64,000 nt of DNA. Source: Lithodes maja. Taxonomy: Eukaryota > Arthropoda > Malacostraca > Decapoda > Lithodidae. The DNA is taken from NCBI GenBank assembly GCA_037953745.1, contig JBAKBP010007939.1, positions 31,358 through 95,357 on the forward strand. The letters run 5' to 3'. The position numbers were made by a program, and so were the translations under genes. Of the stretch, positions 43,073-55,824 are shown piece after piece. Below the pieces are notes generated by a model. It was not told the DNA's origin. It was given only the letters and a program-made list of their open reading frames with translations, and did no database searches. Within the stretch, counting starts at the first letter, position 1. Each line of letters begins with the position of its first letter.

Positions 43073-43294
43073 GTGTGAAGGGGGATCAGCAAGGTTGGGC
43101 CAATCAGCGCTCTGCAGACCCCGTAATCCTGCGTTAATCTCTAACCGTTTTGGTAAGATGATCCTCAGGGTATTAGAGTGTTGAGCCTATAATTGGGCTT
43201 TGTAATTGGGGTTGTGTGGGACAGGGATCTGCCTTGCTTAGGCCAATCGGCTTTCTGCAGACTCCCATTTTCTTATGTTCTTATGTTAACAGTT

Positions 43295-43444
43295 AATACG
43301 AAAGTGTAGCAAACAGCTGAAGGCCAATAGAACGTAAAATATTAAAGTTTGTCCTGTTGTTACTTGTTTTCCTTTAGTTGTTGGGACAGTTATCCTTTAT
43401 ACTCTGATACACTTCATTTATATTTAATCAGGAAACTATTTAAA
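43295..43444. other. 150-bp spacer between two inverted CR1 copies
   Basis: Single-copy-looking sequence that was contiguous with 38747-38801 and 47524 onward before the two CR1 insertions. It may be part of an older LTR. Confidence 0.4.
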
Positions 43445-43670
43445 GTTACATAAGAACATAAGAACATAAGAAAATGGGAGTCTGCAGAAAGCCGATTGGC
43501 CTAAGCAAGGCAGATCCCTGTCTCACACAACCCCAATTACAAAGCCCAATTATAGGCTCAACACTCTAATACCCTGAGGATCATCTTACCAAAACGGTTA
43601 GAGATTAACGCAGGATTACGGGGGTCTGCAGAGCGCTGATTGGCCCAACCCTGCTGATCCCCCTTCACAC

Positions 43671-46600
43671 CTAACCCTTCTCGTCCATATACTTATCCAA
43701 TTTTATCTTAAAGCTCCCTATCGTTTTTAATCCCACTATAGCACTTGGTAGTCCATTCCACCCATCTACAACTCTGTTACCAAACCAATATTTGCCTATA
43801 TCTTTTCTGAAACGAAATTTATCTAATTTGAAACCATTGGTACGAGTTCTTTCGCTATCACTGAGCTTTAGTACATTTGTCATGTCCCCTTTGTTAATCC
43901 CAGTAACCCACTTGAACACCTCTATCATATCCCCTCTAACTCTGCGTCTCTCTAACGAATGTAAGCCTAATTTCTTCAACCTTTCTTTATACGGAAGATT
44001 TCTAATATTATGGATCATTTTTGTCATTCTACGTTGTACTCTCTCCAATGAATCTATGTCCATTCTGTAATAAGGACACCAACATTGAACAGCATAATCC
44101 ATATGGGGTCTCACTAATGACAAGTAAAGTTTTAAGATAACATCAGCAGTTCTGTTACTCACACTCCTAGAGATGAATCCGAGAATCCTGTTTGCCTTGT
44201 TTCGAACGCTTATACACTGTTGTCTAGGCTTCAAATCATTGCTAACAAACACACCTAGATCTTTCTCACAATTCGAGTTTTCTAATTCCATATTAGCTAG
44301 TTTATATTTAACATTTGTATGCATCTTCCCTATCTTTAATACCTTGCATTTGTCAATGTTAAACTTCATCTGCCAATTGACTGACCATTCGTGTAAGGTA
44401 TCTAGATCCCTTTGGAGGCACTCTATATCTCTATCTGAATCAATTGTTCTCCCCATTTTGGTATCGTCTGCAAATTTACTTATCCTACTAGTTATACCTA
44501 AATCAAGGTCATTTATGTATATAACAAACAACAGAGGACCTAATACAGATCCCTGGGGGACACCACTTTTGACTGCTCCCCATTCTGACTTCGTACCATT
44601 TATGCTGACTCTCTGCTTCCTACCAATTAGCCATGACCTAATCCATCCCAACAACGCCCCACCTATTCCATGCGCCTCAACCTTTCTCATCAATCTCTCA
44701 TGGGGGACTCTGTCGAAAGCTTTACTGAAATCTAAATATATTATATCATATGACTTGTCATTATCTACTGCTTCATATACCTCTGAGAAAAAACTAAGCA
44801 AATTAGTAAGGCAAGAACGTCCCTGAGTGAATCCATGCTGAGAAGAATTTATTAAATTAAATGTATCTAAGTGGTTTCTAATTTTACTAGCAATAATTGA
44901 CTCTAGTAGCTTTCCTATGATTGATGTAAGACTAATGGGACGGTAATTGGATGCTATTGATTTGTCACCTTTTTTGAAGATCGGAACTACGTTTGCAAGC
45001 TTCCAAGCTTCTGGAACTATACCTGTCTCCAATGACTTGTTAAATAAAAATGTTAATGGGTAACTTAACTCATCCCTACATTCTTTTAATACTCTAGCAT
45101 ATACCTCATCAGGATCAGGCGATTTATGAGGTTTCAGTCTGTCAATTTCCTTAAGCACATCATTTCTACTTATAGTAACTGTACTTAACCTATTTTCTAT
45201 ACTATCGCTATATACCTTACGGACTTCTGGAAACTGTGCCAAATTTTCATTAGTGAAAACGGAAAGAAATTGACTATTTAATGTACTGCACATTTCTAAA
45301 TAATTTTCTGTCATTTCTCCTATCGAAGTTTTAAGGGGACCAATTACATCTCTAACCTTGGATTTATATAGTTGGTAAAAAGCTTTAGGATTATTTTTTG
45401 AGTCATTGGCAACCTTAAATTAATTTCATAATTTCTTTTTTCTTTCCTAATATCCTTTTTTACCTGTCTTGATAGATTCTGATATTAAGCAAGTAGGCCT
45501 AGGTGAATTTCGCCTTTCCTAATTTTTCTATATATTCCTCTCTTTTGTCCTAGAAGACCTAATAGTCTATTATTCATCCATTTGGGTTGGTTCTGTGTTG
45601 ATCTAAATTTTCTTTTGGGGATGTATTTATTTTGTGCATTAAATACTGACTCGATAAAATGATCGTATGTATCTACCAAGGTTGACGTCTCTTCCTGACT
45701 TAAGATGACAGGTGCCTGAGAAGGGGTACACTCATTTGGACACCTGGATCGACTTAATTTTTTTACCATAGGGTCAGCTAATAGGGCTCTTCTTTACCCA
45801 CCATAATTGGCTTTTCTGAAGTCAGGTATTAATGTTGTATTCTCTCTGGTATTACCTTTCCATTGTATATTAAAATACACAGAATTGTGGTCATTATTTC
45901 CTAGGTGGTCCCCTATCTCTACATTATTTACCATATGTTCATTGTTACTGAAAACTAAATCGAGAATATTATTACCTCTAGTCGGCGTATTTATGAATTG
46001 AAATAAAAAACTATCTTGTACTACCTCTATAAACTCCTCAGAATCAGAGTCTCCTATTTAATGCTGCCAATCTATATTCGGAAAATTAAAATCCCCCATA
46101 ATGCACACATTGCTAAACCTTGATGCCATTTTAATTTCCTCCCATAATGACGTTCCGTCATTTCTACTCATATTTGGCGGTCTATACATAACTCCAATAA
46201 CTATGGTCTCACTACCTTCGTTAACCTCTACCCAAACACTTTCATTATCGTTATTTAGTCTAATACCTGATTTAATACAGCTTTTTAATGTACTCCTGAC
46301 AAACACTGCTATACCGCCACCCCTCTTACTTGTTCGGTCATATTTAAACAAACTATATCCTGGTATACCAAATTCTGCTAAAAATGCCTGGTTTCTGTAT
46401 TAATCCACGTTTCAGTTAGCGCTATTATGCCTATATTTTCTTTGCTAACAAGGGCTCTAAGTTCGTTCATTGTGTTACATAGACTCCTACAGTTTGTGTA
46501 ATATACTCTCAATTTACTTCTTTTCTTTATACCTAATTTACCTTTATTTCTAACGACATTTCCATCTTTCGTTGCACCATCACTACTATCATTTGCAATA

Positions 46601-46704
46601 TAGTAATCATTTTTAGCATGAGACTGAATATCCTTATCGCTTTCGCCTGACGCTAAAATTGTTCCATTTAACCTCTCATTTACACTCTCAATATTACTGT
46701 TCAA
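43671..46704 (-). pseudogene. CR1-like ORF2, copy B, disabled
   Basis: 43671-45314 preserves the reverse transcriptase and C-terminus intact (GDKSIASNYRPISL, GVPQGSVLGPLLF, KFADDTKMG). Upstream, the frame is broken by an insertion near 45418, by added bases near 45500, and by a stop after WQH near 46058. A deleted base near 46380 and a stop-type change near 45300-45320 add to this. The endonuclease segments are split between 46058-46351 and 46378-46704. It cannot encode a full protein. Confidence 0.88.
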
Positions 46705-46716
46705 AACCCCACAACC

Positions 46717-47347
46717 ACCCTATCTAAAGAACTAGCTAATGTAGAAACCCCTAACCGTGAAAGATGAACCCAATCCCGTGCATACATCCCATCTTTCCCA
46801 TAGAAACTATCCCAGTTATCAATGAATGGTATTGCTTTTTCTTTGCAATATTTCTCCAAACGGCAATTGACACCAATCGCCCTGGATGTCTTTAATCAAA
46901 TCCACTTCCCTCTGAAGTTTAACATTAATCCTGACTATCTTTTCCCTCACATTCGTCTCGCAAAGGAGAGAATGTATTTGTCACACTCATACCTATTCTA
47001 CTATCCTGCTTCTTGAGTGTGACTTTCCCACCCATATTTTTAACAACCTGCCATGAATACAATTTTTCATCAACTTCCTCCCATTTCCCCTTACTCGACT
47101 TAATTTCCTCTTGGCTAAGCTTGAAAGCTAGATTTTCGTCTTTAATCAAATCCACTTCCCTCTGAAGTTTAACATTAACCTCCCTTAGAGCCAAGACCTC
47201 TTCCTTCACCACAACCATCTCTTCCCTTACCTGGAGAATAAGATGATGCAGTTCAGTAAAGGAATCGCACTCCATACCTGACATGATCCCAAAAAGCTTA
47301 GCGAGGAGCAAACAACTAACTACAGAAAACAAAAACAAATAAGTCAA
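46717..47347 (-). pseudogene. CR1-like ORF1, copy B, internally deleted
   Basis: 47347 down to about 46930 encodes the leader and coiled-coil part (as 38955-39380 in copy A). The frame then runs into a 38-base segment copied from 47141-47179, and resumes in the last quarter of the esterase (about 46717-46890). The Ser and Asn blocks of the esterase are gone, so no esterase activity remains. Confidence 0.85.
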
Positions 47348-47523
47348 CTAACAGCTAAAAACTGAGCTAAAACACTTTTATATATACACGAGCGCACTGC
47401 TTCCAAACACAGGTAGGTGCGTATGGTCACTGGGTCACGAGCAGGTGGTCCGGGCAGGAACTCAAATTAACACAACCTCCTCCTGTCACTGACTGAACTG
47501 AACTGAACATTGAACTGTTACAT

Positions 47524-48440
47524 TGAATGTTTAATATGAAATAGGCTATTAATTACTAATACAAAAAGTTTGGTATGTAAGCAAGGGTTTATAAGTCACT
47601 AGAATATCTCAAGTAATCTTGATTATCAGCAAAGTATTAAGATTTGTTTATATAATTAATTTAAGTTTGTTAACCCTTTAAAGATTGTTTTACTCTTTCT
47701 ATTATCTCTTTATTCTCTTATTTTATTATTATTCTCTTTAATATTTTATCTTAATTATTATTTTTACTAGAAGACATTGACTTAATAAAAGATGGTAAGG
47801 AAATATTACAAAGTCACATAAAATGGAATTTTATTTATAAACGTAAATAAGGTATTTTACAATTAATCAAAATAATAATCAATGAAAGATATAGATTTCA
47901 GGATCGTGTTGCATACTTTCTGATTTCACTAAAGTAAGACTGAAAGCTTATTAGGCTTAAGTAGACAATACAAATGATAGGACTTTTACAATGCCTATTA
48001 CGAATGACAAATAGCTTTACATAAAGTCAGGTAAGTATTTAACTTATACAATGCTTAATTATTAATTATGAATGGCAATAGCTTTACATCAAGTTAGTTA
48101 AGTATTAACAGGTAAAGTATTCAATATTCAATCACAAATTATCTCTAAATCAAACATTAATTCTAATCACCAAAATAATCACAAATCTAACATATTTGAT
48201 TCTCCATTTAACATATATGATTCTCCAATTAACATCTATGATTCTCCAATCACAAAATCTTAAATCAAAGGAGTGTATGTTTTCGACATACCTCTGGTTA
48301 ATTAATGATCACGAGATCACAAGTGGTACTGCAATTCACTGAATTAAACTAGAAACCTATCTATACAAGCCTGTTCTCTCCATGCAGCTCTTTCCACCTC
48401 CCAGCTTAGAATGTGTCTAGTTTGAACTATCAAATCTCAG
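47524..48440. other. A/T-rich, no gene; possible transcribed part of an LTR
   Basis: No coding sequence. Repeated ATATGATTCTCCA-type blocks occur at about 48198-48250. On the minus strand this lies downstream of the TATA/CCAAT cluster at 48442-48565. Confidence 0.5.
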
Positions 48441-48441
48441 G

Positions 48442-48565
48442 CTTATATACCTTTCCCTGACCAAGCTAATCCAATCAGAAGTCAGGAAACAGGTGCCGGA
48501 ACCAATGATTTACAGGCTGCTGATGTCGGCCAATTACAGGTGAGAAGCAGGTGTGGTGGTCCAAT
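48442..48565 (-). promoter_or_regulatory. Minus-strand promoter: TATA box and four CCAAT boxes
   Basis: CCAAT appears in the plus-strand text at 48471, 48502, 48530 and 48561, spaced 31, 28 and 31 bases. A TATATAAG box on the minus strand is at 48442-48449. A GC box (GGGCGGGGC) and a TGACGTA site lie further upstream near 48592-48617. Read on the minus strand as printed these are ATTGG boxes, that is, inverted CCAAT. NF-Y binds either orientation. This resembles the promoter of an LTR or an active gene. Nothing coding lies directly downstream. Confidence 0.5.
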
Positions 48566-48799
48566 GAGAGTAGGTGGGGGAAGGGGGCTGCTCACTACGT
48601 CACAGCGCCCCGCCCTTCACACAAAGTTTTGGCGGGAAGCGAGGGAAGAGCCGGGCCGCTCTCTCCCTCTATCTCTCTATCTCTCTCTCTCTCTAGTCAA
48701 GTAAGCAGGGTTGAGTCGTTGCCACGAGGTTGTAGTTGTAGTCACGTTCAACAGGTTAGTCTGGTCACATGACATCCGGTCGGTACGGATGTTACAATA

Positions 48800-48823
48800 T
48801 ATATATATATATATATATATATA

Positions 48824-48868
<45 letters not shown>
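48800..48868. repeat. (AT)n microsatellite
   Basis: AT dinucleotides broken by TACTGTATA. It is the target of the hAT element that follows. Confidence 0.95.
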
Positions 48869-48873
<5 letters not shown>

Positions 48874-49368
48874 CTGTATGTATATTAGAGATGGACCGTG
48901 TATTCGTTTCGTATTCGTATGCCCGAATATTCGCTAAGTTTTTCAATATTCATATTCGTATTCGTATTCGTATTCGCATTTCCATTCGTAGCTATTTGCA
49001 AATATGCGAATATGTTCACGAAACCAATAGAATATAATTATACAACAATGTTAAATATTAAATTTTAAAGTTAACACAAACGAATAAATAACAGTGTAGA
49101 TGTGCGTTGGGGCCGCTAAAGTGGACTGAAGGAGGACTGAGCAGTGTTGCTACTTAAGAACATAAGAACATAAGAAAATGGGAGTCTGCAGAAAGCCGAT
49201 TGGCCCAAGCAAGGCAGATCCCTGTCCCACACAACCCCAATTACAAAGCCCAATTATAGGCTCAACACTCTAATACCCTGAGGATCATCTTACCAAAACG
49301 GTTAGAGATTAACGCAGGATTACGGGGGTCTGCAGAGCGCTGATTGGCCCAACCCTGCTGATCCCCCT

Positions 49369-52300
49369 TCACACCCAACCCTTCTCGTCCATATGCTTAT
49401 CCAATTTTATCTTAAAGCTCCCTATCGTTTTTAATCCCACTATAGCACCTGGTAGTCCATTCCACCCATCTACAACTCTGTTACCAAACCAATATTTGCC
49501 TATATCTTTTCTGAAACGAAATTTATCTAATTTGAAACCATTGGTACGAGTTCTTTCGCTATCACTGAGCTTTAGTACATTTGTCATGTTCCCTTTGTTA
49601 ATCCCACTAACCCACTTGAACACCTCTATCATATCCCCTCTAACTCTGCGTCTCTCTAACGAATGTAAGCCTAATTTCTTCAACCTATCTTTATACGGAA
49701 GATTTCTAATATTATGGATCATTTTTGTCATTCCACGTTGTACTCTCTCCAATGAATCTATGTCCATTCTGTAATAAGGACACCAAAATTGAACAGCATA
49801 ATCCATATGGGGTCTCACTAATGACAAGTAAAGTTTTAAGATAACATCAGCAGTTCTGTTACTCACACTCCTAGAGATGAACCCGAGAATCCTGTTTGCC
49901 TTGTTTCGAACGCTTATACACTGTTGTCTAGGCTTCAAATCATTGCTAACAAACACACCTAGATCTTTCTCACAATTCGAGTTTTCTAATTCCACATTAG
50001 CTAGTTTATATTTAACATTTGTATGCATCTTCCCTATCTTTAATACCTTGCATTTGTCAATGTTAAACTTCATCTGCCAATTTACTGACCATTCGTGTAA
50101 GGTATCTAGATCCCTTTGGAGGCACTCTATATCTCTATCTGAATCAATTGTTCTCCCCATTTTGGTATCGTCTGCAAATTTACTTAATCTACTAGTTATA
50201 CCTAAATCTAGGTCATTTATGTATATAACAAACAACAGAGGACCTAATACAGATCCCTGGGGGACACCACTTTTGACTGCTCCCCATTCTGACTTCGTAC
50301 CATTTATGCTGACTCTCTGCTTCCTACCAATTAGCCATGACCTAATCCATCCCAACAACGCCCCACCTATTCCATGCGCCTCAACCTTTCTCATCAATCT
50401 CTCATGGGGGACTCTGTCGAAAGCTTTACTGAAATCTAAATATATTATATCATATGACTTGTCATTATCTACTGCTTCATATACCTCTGAGAAAAAACTA
50501 AGCAAATTAGTAAGGCAAGAACGTCCCTGAGTGAATCCATGCTGAGAAGAATTTATTAAATTAAATGTATCTAAGTGGTTTCTAATTTTACTAGCAATAA
50601 TTGACTCTAGTAGCTTTCCTATGATTGATGTAAGACTAATGGGACGGTAATTGGATGCTATTGATTTGTCACCTTTTTTGAAGATCGGAACTACGTTTGC
50701 AAGCTTCCAAGCTTCTGGAACTATACCTGTCTCCAATGACTTGTTAAATAAAAATGTTAATGGGTAACTTAACTCATCCCTACATTCTTTTAATACTCTA
50801 GCATATACCTCATCAGGACCAGGCGATTTATGAGGTTTCAGTCTGTCAATTTCCTTAAGCACATCATTTCTACTTATAGTAACCGTACTTAACCTATTTT
50901 CTATACTATCGCTATATACCTTACGGACTTCTGGAAACTGTGCCAAATTTTCATTAGTGAAAACGGAAAGAAATTGACTATTTAATGTACTGCACATTTC
51001 TAAATCATTTTCTGTCATTTCTCCTATCGAAGTTTTAAGGGGACCAATTACATCTCTAACCTTGGATTTATATAGTTGGTAAAAAGCTTTAGGATTATTT
51101 TTTGAGTCATTGGCAACCTTGATTTCATAATTTCTTTTTTCTTTCCTAATATCCTTTTTTACCTGTCTTGATAGATTCTGATAGTAAGCAAGTAGGTGAA
51201 TTTCGCCTTTCCTAATCTTTCTATATATTCCTCTCTTTTGTCCTAGAAGATCTAATAGTCTATTATTCATCCATTTGGGTTGGTTCTGTGTTGATCTAAA
51301 TTTTCTTTTGGGGATGTATTTATTTTGTGCATTGAATACTGACTTGATAAAATTATCGTATGTATCTACCAAGGTTGACGTCTCTTCCTGACTTAAGATG
51401 ACAGGTGCCTGAGAAGGGGTACACTCATTTGGACACCTGGATCGACTTAATTTTTTGACCATAGGGTCGGCTAATAGGGCTCTTCTTAACCCACCATAAT
51501 TGGCTTTTCTAAAGTCAGGTATTAATGTTGTATTCTCTCTGGTATTACCTTTCCATTGTATATTAAAATACACAGAATTGTGGTCACTATTTCCTAGGTG
51601 GTCCCCCATCTCTACATTATTTACCACATGTTCATTGTTACTGAAAACTAAATCGAGAATATTATTACCTCTAGTCGGCGTATCTATGAATTGAAATAAA
51701 AAAACTATCTTGTACTACCTCTATAAACTCCTCAGAATCAGAGTCTCCTATTTGATGCTGCCAATCTATATTCGGAAAATTAAAATCCCCCATAATGCAC
51801 ACATTGCTAAACCTTGATGCCATTTTAATTTCCTCCCATAATGACGTTCCGTCATTTCTACTCATATTTGGCGGTCTATACATAACTCCAATAACTATGG
51901 TCTCACTACCTTCGTTAACCTCTACCCAAACACTTTCATTATCGTTATTTAGTCTAATACCTGATTTAATACAGCTTTTTAATGTACTCCTGACAAACAC
52001 TGCTATACCGCCACCCCTCTTACTTGTTCGGTCATATTTAAACAAACTATATCCTGGTATATCAAATTCTGCTAAAAAATGCCTGGTTTCTGTATTAATC
52101 CACGTTTCAGTTAGCGCTATTATGTCTATATTTTCTTTGCTAACAAGGGCTCTAAGTTCGTTCATTTTGTTACATAGACTCCTACAGTTTGTGTAATATA
52201 CTCTCAATTTACTTCTTTTCTTTATACCTAATTTACCTTTATTTCTAACGACATTTCCATCTTCCGTTGCACCATCACTACTATCATTTGCATTATAGTC

Positions 52301-52399
52301 ATCATTTTTAGCATGAGACTGAATATCCTTATCGCTTTCGCCTGACGCTAAAATTGTTCCATTAAACCTCTCATTTACACTCTCAATATTTCTGTTCAA
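49369..52399 (-). pseudogene. CR1-like ORF2, copy C, one frameshift
   Basis: 52399-51671 encodes the N-terminal endonuclease (LTETWIN, MGDFNFPNIDW) without an ATG ahead of it. 51627-49369 encodes the rest (752 residues), including KSPGPDEV, GDKSIASNYRPISL, DFSKAFDRVPHERL, GVPQGSVLGPLLF and KFADDTKMG. A single extra T in a run of Ts near 51700-51707 shifts the frame between the two parts. Otherwise the domain order and length (about 1,010 residues) are complete. It is the best guide to the intact family protein, which nicks DNA and reverse-transcribes LINE RNA. Confidence 0.92.
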
Positions 52400-52720
52400 A
52401 ACCCCACAACCACCCTATCTAAAGAACTAGCTAATGTAGAAACCCCTAACCGTGAAAGATGAACCCCATCCCTTGCGTACATCCCATCTCTCCCATAGAA
52501 ACTATCCCAGTTATCAATGAATGGTATTGCTTTTTCTTTGCAATATTTCTCCAAACGGCAATTGACACCAATCGCCCTGGATGTCCATTCCTTGGGAACT
52601 CCTCTTCTGGGTAGGATACAATGTACTACAGGGATCCCTCCCTTCATCCTAACTTTATCTAACACATCCCGATACTGCTGCAGCAGTTCCTCACTTCTAC
52701 CCTTACCAACATCGTTACTC
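52396..52720 (-). pseudogene. CR1-like ORF1 3' fragment, copy C
   Basis: Encodes the last ~105 residues of the esterase, ending in DGVHLSRLG and VVVGF, with the stop overlapping ORF2 exactly as in copy A. The 5' part was never inserted. Confidence 0.85.
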
Positions 52721-53389
52721 CCTTACTTAACTGTATTTAATAGTACCAGATCAAACTAGTGAACAGTACCAAATTATTCTAAAGTGGAATCACTGCCCGG
52801 TAAACGAACGTGTGCTGGACCTGGCCATTTGAACCGTCGCAATATTGCCATTTCAGACATATCCAATGAAATAGCATGTCACTAAAATATGTTCCATCAT
52901 AATTATTTCCTCATTGATTTCGTATTTAGTACCAGATATGGACTATTTTATTGGAAAATGTATAAAATTACACATTCACATCGTCATTAACTTCTGGTAA
53001 TTAATTTCATAGTAATGTAATTAACGTTCGTTGGTGACAAAATTAATTACCAATTATTGAAGGATGAAAAAAGGATTGAAATATTCGCTATTCGTATTCG
53101 TATTCGCGAATTTTACAACACAAATTCGTATTCGTATTCGTATTCGCAAATAGTGAAAATTGATATTCGTTCCATCTCTAATGTATAATTTTATATACCG
53201 GTATATATATTATTATTATTGTGTTTCTGTGTATACACAGAGGGCCTCGGAGTCGGACGGACCCTAAATTGAGTGGTCAATCCTGTAAGTCCTTCACTAA
53301 ACTGGCTCGGGTTGTCCCTCTCACAGGGAATAGGTCCGCTTGGGGGCATTCTGTGTATGGCCACCTCGTAAGGGGAGTAAGGCGTCCGG

Positions 53390-53905
53390 CAATAGATAGA
53401 TAGATAGATTGTTTTTCTATGTGAGTGGGGGAGACATTAGGCAAAACTGCCTGTAGCGAGTGCCTCCCTCTGATTTGAAATAGTGACAGGGCCAAAATCA
53501 ATGGACGTTCGAGGCAAAATGCCTGAACACACGGAGTTCGAAGTAATTTAAGTCATAGGAAGAGGGAAAGACTGATTCTGGGAGAGAGTTCCAGAGCTCA
53601 GCTGTTGAATAGAAGACAGATTGAGAATAATGTTTCACTCTTGGGTTGGAGAGTTGCACAGAGTAGGGGTGGGATTGTGTTTCAAGACGAGTGCTACGTA
53701 GAGGGGGTGGTATACACTAAGAAAACTCTGAGGAAAACTGATTATTGTAATAGCGGTAAAATAGTGAGAGAGATGCAGCATTGTAGTGAAGAGACAGGGA
53801 CTGAAAAGAGTTGGTGAGTGGACGGGAGTTAATGAGAAGGAAGGCTTAATTTTCTTTGTCTAGAAGTGCTGTGTGAGAGGATCCTCCCCCCACGTGTGAA
53901 CAAAA
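53390..53905 (-). mobile_element. 5'-truncated jockey-like LINE 3' end
   Basis: Minus-strand copy of the last ~490 bases of the 26374-29638 LINE, from its tail (CTATGTGAGTGGGGGAGAC) to a point in the ORF2 C-terminus, with several small indels. A (GATA)n run at 53391-53410 replaces a poly(A) tail on the left. Confidence 0.88.
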
Positions 53906-55313
53906 ATTGCACGCCATATTAGAGAGAGGGGGAGTGAATGAGTTAGAATTGTTCATAAAGAAGTAATCCCCACAACTCCTCCTCCTCCCCCAGGACAGGC
54001 TATACAAGCAAAGTATATACACTCTAACAAGTAAACCTATCAAAACAATATTGGAACCTGTGACGTCACGAGGTAGGCTCCACGTTTGCTACCTCCTTAT
54101 TTACTAACGGTGGTTCTGGTAAAATCAAAGCATATGGAATACTGGTATATACGGTTGTGTAACAATGGTTTTAATGAGTTGATAAAAGACTAAACAACTT
54201 AATTCTAGTATATAACTGGTCCTAATGTCTTCATATATATCGATATGTTGGTGTTAATGAAGCCTTTCTCAGCATCTTCTGGGCTTCTGTTACATATATT
54301 ATCGAAATATAACTTCTGAAGTAGTTTGTACATTATGCTAACATAAGTAGGGATATTACATAAGTAATTGACTTCATATGAGTATGCAGTTTACCCTATA
54401 TTACTGCAATTTTTCAATAAATATGGTCAAAATACCGAGAGGGGAAAAATACACTCGGTAATCATATTATTTTCCTATTTACACTTGGAAAGAGTCCCGA
54501 TACTCTGGTAAGCAATCTTGCAGATTGCGCAGGTTTATGTGTGTATGTATGGTTTCAATTATGTGCTGGGACCAACTTCACTTGTGTCATTGCTGTTAAA
54601 CATACATTACTTTACATAGAAAATCCTTTGCCTCCATCTTCCTTAGCCGTAGATAATTAACGTTTTCTTTGGATAATTTAGTAAAGAAAACCGAAAATGT
54701 ATCATTTTAGGACTGACTAATAGTTAGATAAAAAATTATTTCGTAGGCAATTAATAGCCTACGGTTGCAAACACACACCTTCATCAACAAAGCTCCCCAT
54801 AGTGTTGGACCTGTAGCCCTACCAAAGGGTCAGTTCGAATTATATGTACATATAGATTGTATTATAATTATATGCCGAAATACTCAGTGGATTAATAAAA
54901 TGATGTCGGTAGCCAAGTGGCATTTTTCGAACTGAATTATTGACTATAATACAACACTAAATGAGGCCTAAAATACAAACCATATAATATTTTGTCAAAT
55001 TATAAAATTTTACCCATTATCCAAATGATATAATGGTGAACAAATGAGATTTTTTTTTCTTTTTCTGAATAACTAGTTCACCATTATTTTCGGTATAAAT
55101 TGATATTGATAGGTCTTAGTTAACGTTGTTTTTAATTTTGAAATATTTGTTTTATATTTATATAAGCATATAATTAACAAAATGTCTTCAAAATAAATTA
55201 ACAGTGAAAAAAGAAAGTACATTTTAGATCGTTTCTCAGTGTATTCGTCTGAGCTGATTTGTATGTGACGTCATAGTTTTACAAGACTGCCCAAGTTGGA
55301 GGTTCTATAGTCC
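53906..55313. other. No gene seen; A/T-rich
   Basis: Contains TGACGTCA palindromes near 54062 and 55266 but no supported coding sequence, RNA gene or recognisable repeat. Confidence 0.6.
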
Positions 55314-55727
55314 TACAGACCTAAACAGGCGGTTATGGGCGCGGTCACCTACCCTTACACTGGTGCCACCTGTCCACTTGACCTTTCCGTACGACATCCT
55401 TTCCAAATTACTCTCGCTACCCCCCCCCCCCCCCCGTTCAAGGTCAATAAGAACATAAGATGTAGGGAGATCGGCTCTCTCTCTATATACTGTATGTGTA
55501 AGACTGTGTAGCCCACATGAATACATAGATTATTATTGCTATAATAAATTATATTACTATTTATCTCTCTCTCTCACTCACCCTACACACCTCACCCCCC
55601 CCACCACTCATCCCCCCCCCACACCCCACACACACACCACCACACCACTCTCCCCCCTCCCCCCCCCCCACCCCCATACACCCACACCACACTTGCATCC
55701 ACTTTATTCCCCACTTTATTCGACGGT

Positions 55728-55824
<97 letters not shown>

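Larger units (their letters stand above)
38802..43287 (+). mobile_element. CR1-like LINE, copy A, full length
   Basis: The copy is flanked by a 7-bp duplication AACAGTT (38795-38801 and 43288-43294). It has a 5' leader, ORF1 with an SGNH/GDSL esterase domain, ORF2 with endonuclease and reverse transcriptase, and a 3' end in TTCTTATG octamers. Octamer 3' repeats and an esterase ORF1 are CR1-group traits. Several lesions disable ORF2. It lies tail-to-tail with copy B. Confidence 0.92.
43452..47516 (-). mobile_element. CR1-like LINE, copy B, nearly full length
   Basis: Flanked by a 7-bp duplication GTTACAT (43445-43451 and 47517-47523). It is a minus-strand copy with very high identity to copies A and C. 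The 5' end carries a short internal duplication (TTCAATG) relative to A. The middle of ORF1 is deleted and replaced by a 38-base templated insertion (46890-46930). Confidence 0.92.
49158..52723 (-). mobile_element. CR1-like LINE, copy C, 5'-truncated, inside the hAT element
   Basis: Flanked by TACTTAA (49151-49157 and 52724-52730). The 3' octamer tail is at 49158-49180 and the 5' break is within the ORF1 esterase (around GSNDVG). It shares very high identity with A and B and has the fewest lesions of the three. Confidence 0.92.
48888..53180. mobile_element. Non-autonomous hAT element with an inserted CR1 copy
   Basis: The left end TAGAGATGGACCG (48888) and right end CCATCTCTA (to 53180) are inverted. 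8-bp flanks ATGTATAT (48880-48887) and ATGTATAA (53181-53188) match at seven of eight positions. These ends and the 8-bp duplication are hAT hallmarks. Repeated ATTCGT units lie next to both ends. Without CR1 copy C the element is about 730 bp and has no transposase, so it needed hAT enzyme from elsewhere. Confidence 0.85.

Noticed and set aside
44173..44826. 217-codon plus-strand frame, also at 49877-50530
   Set aside because: Antisense shadow of the CR1 reverse transcriptase.
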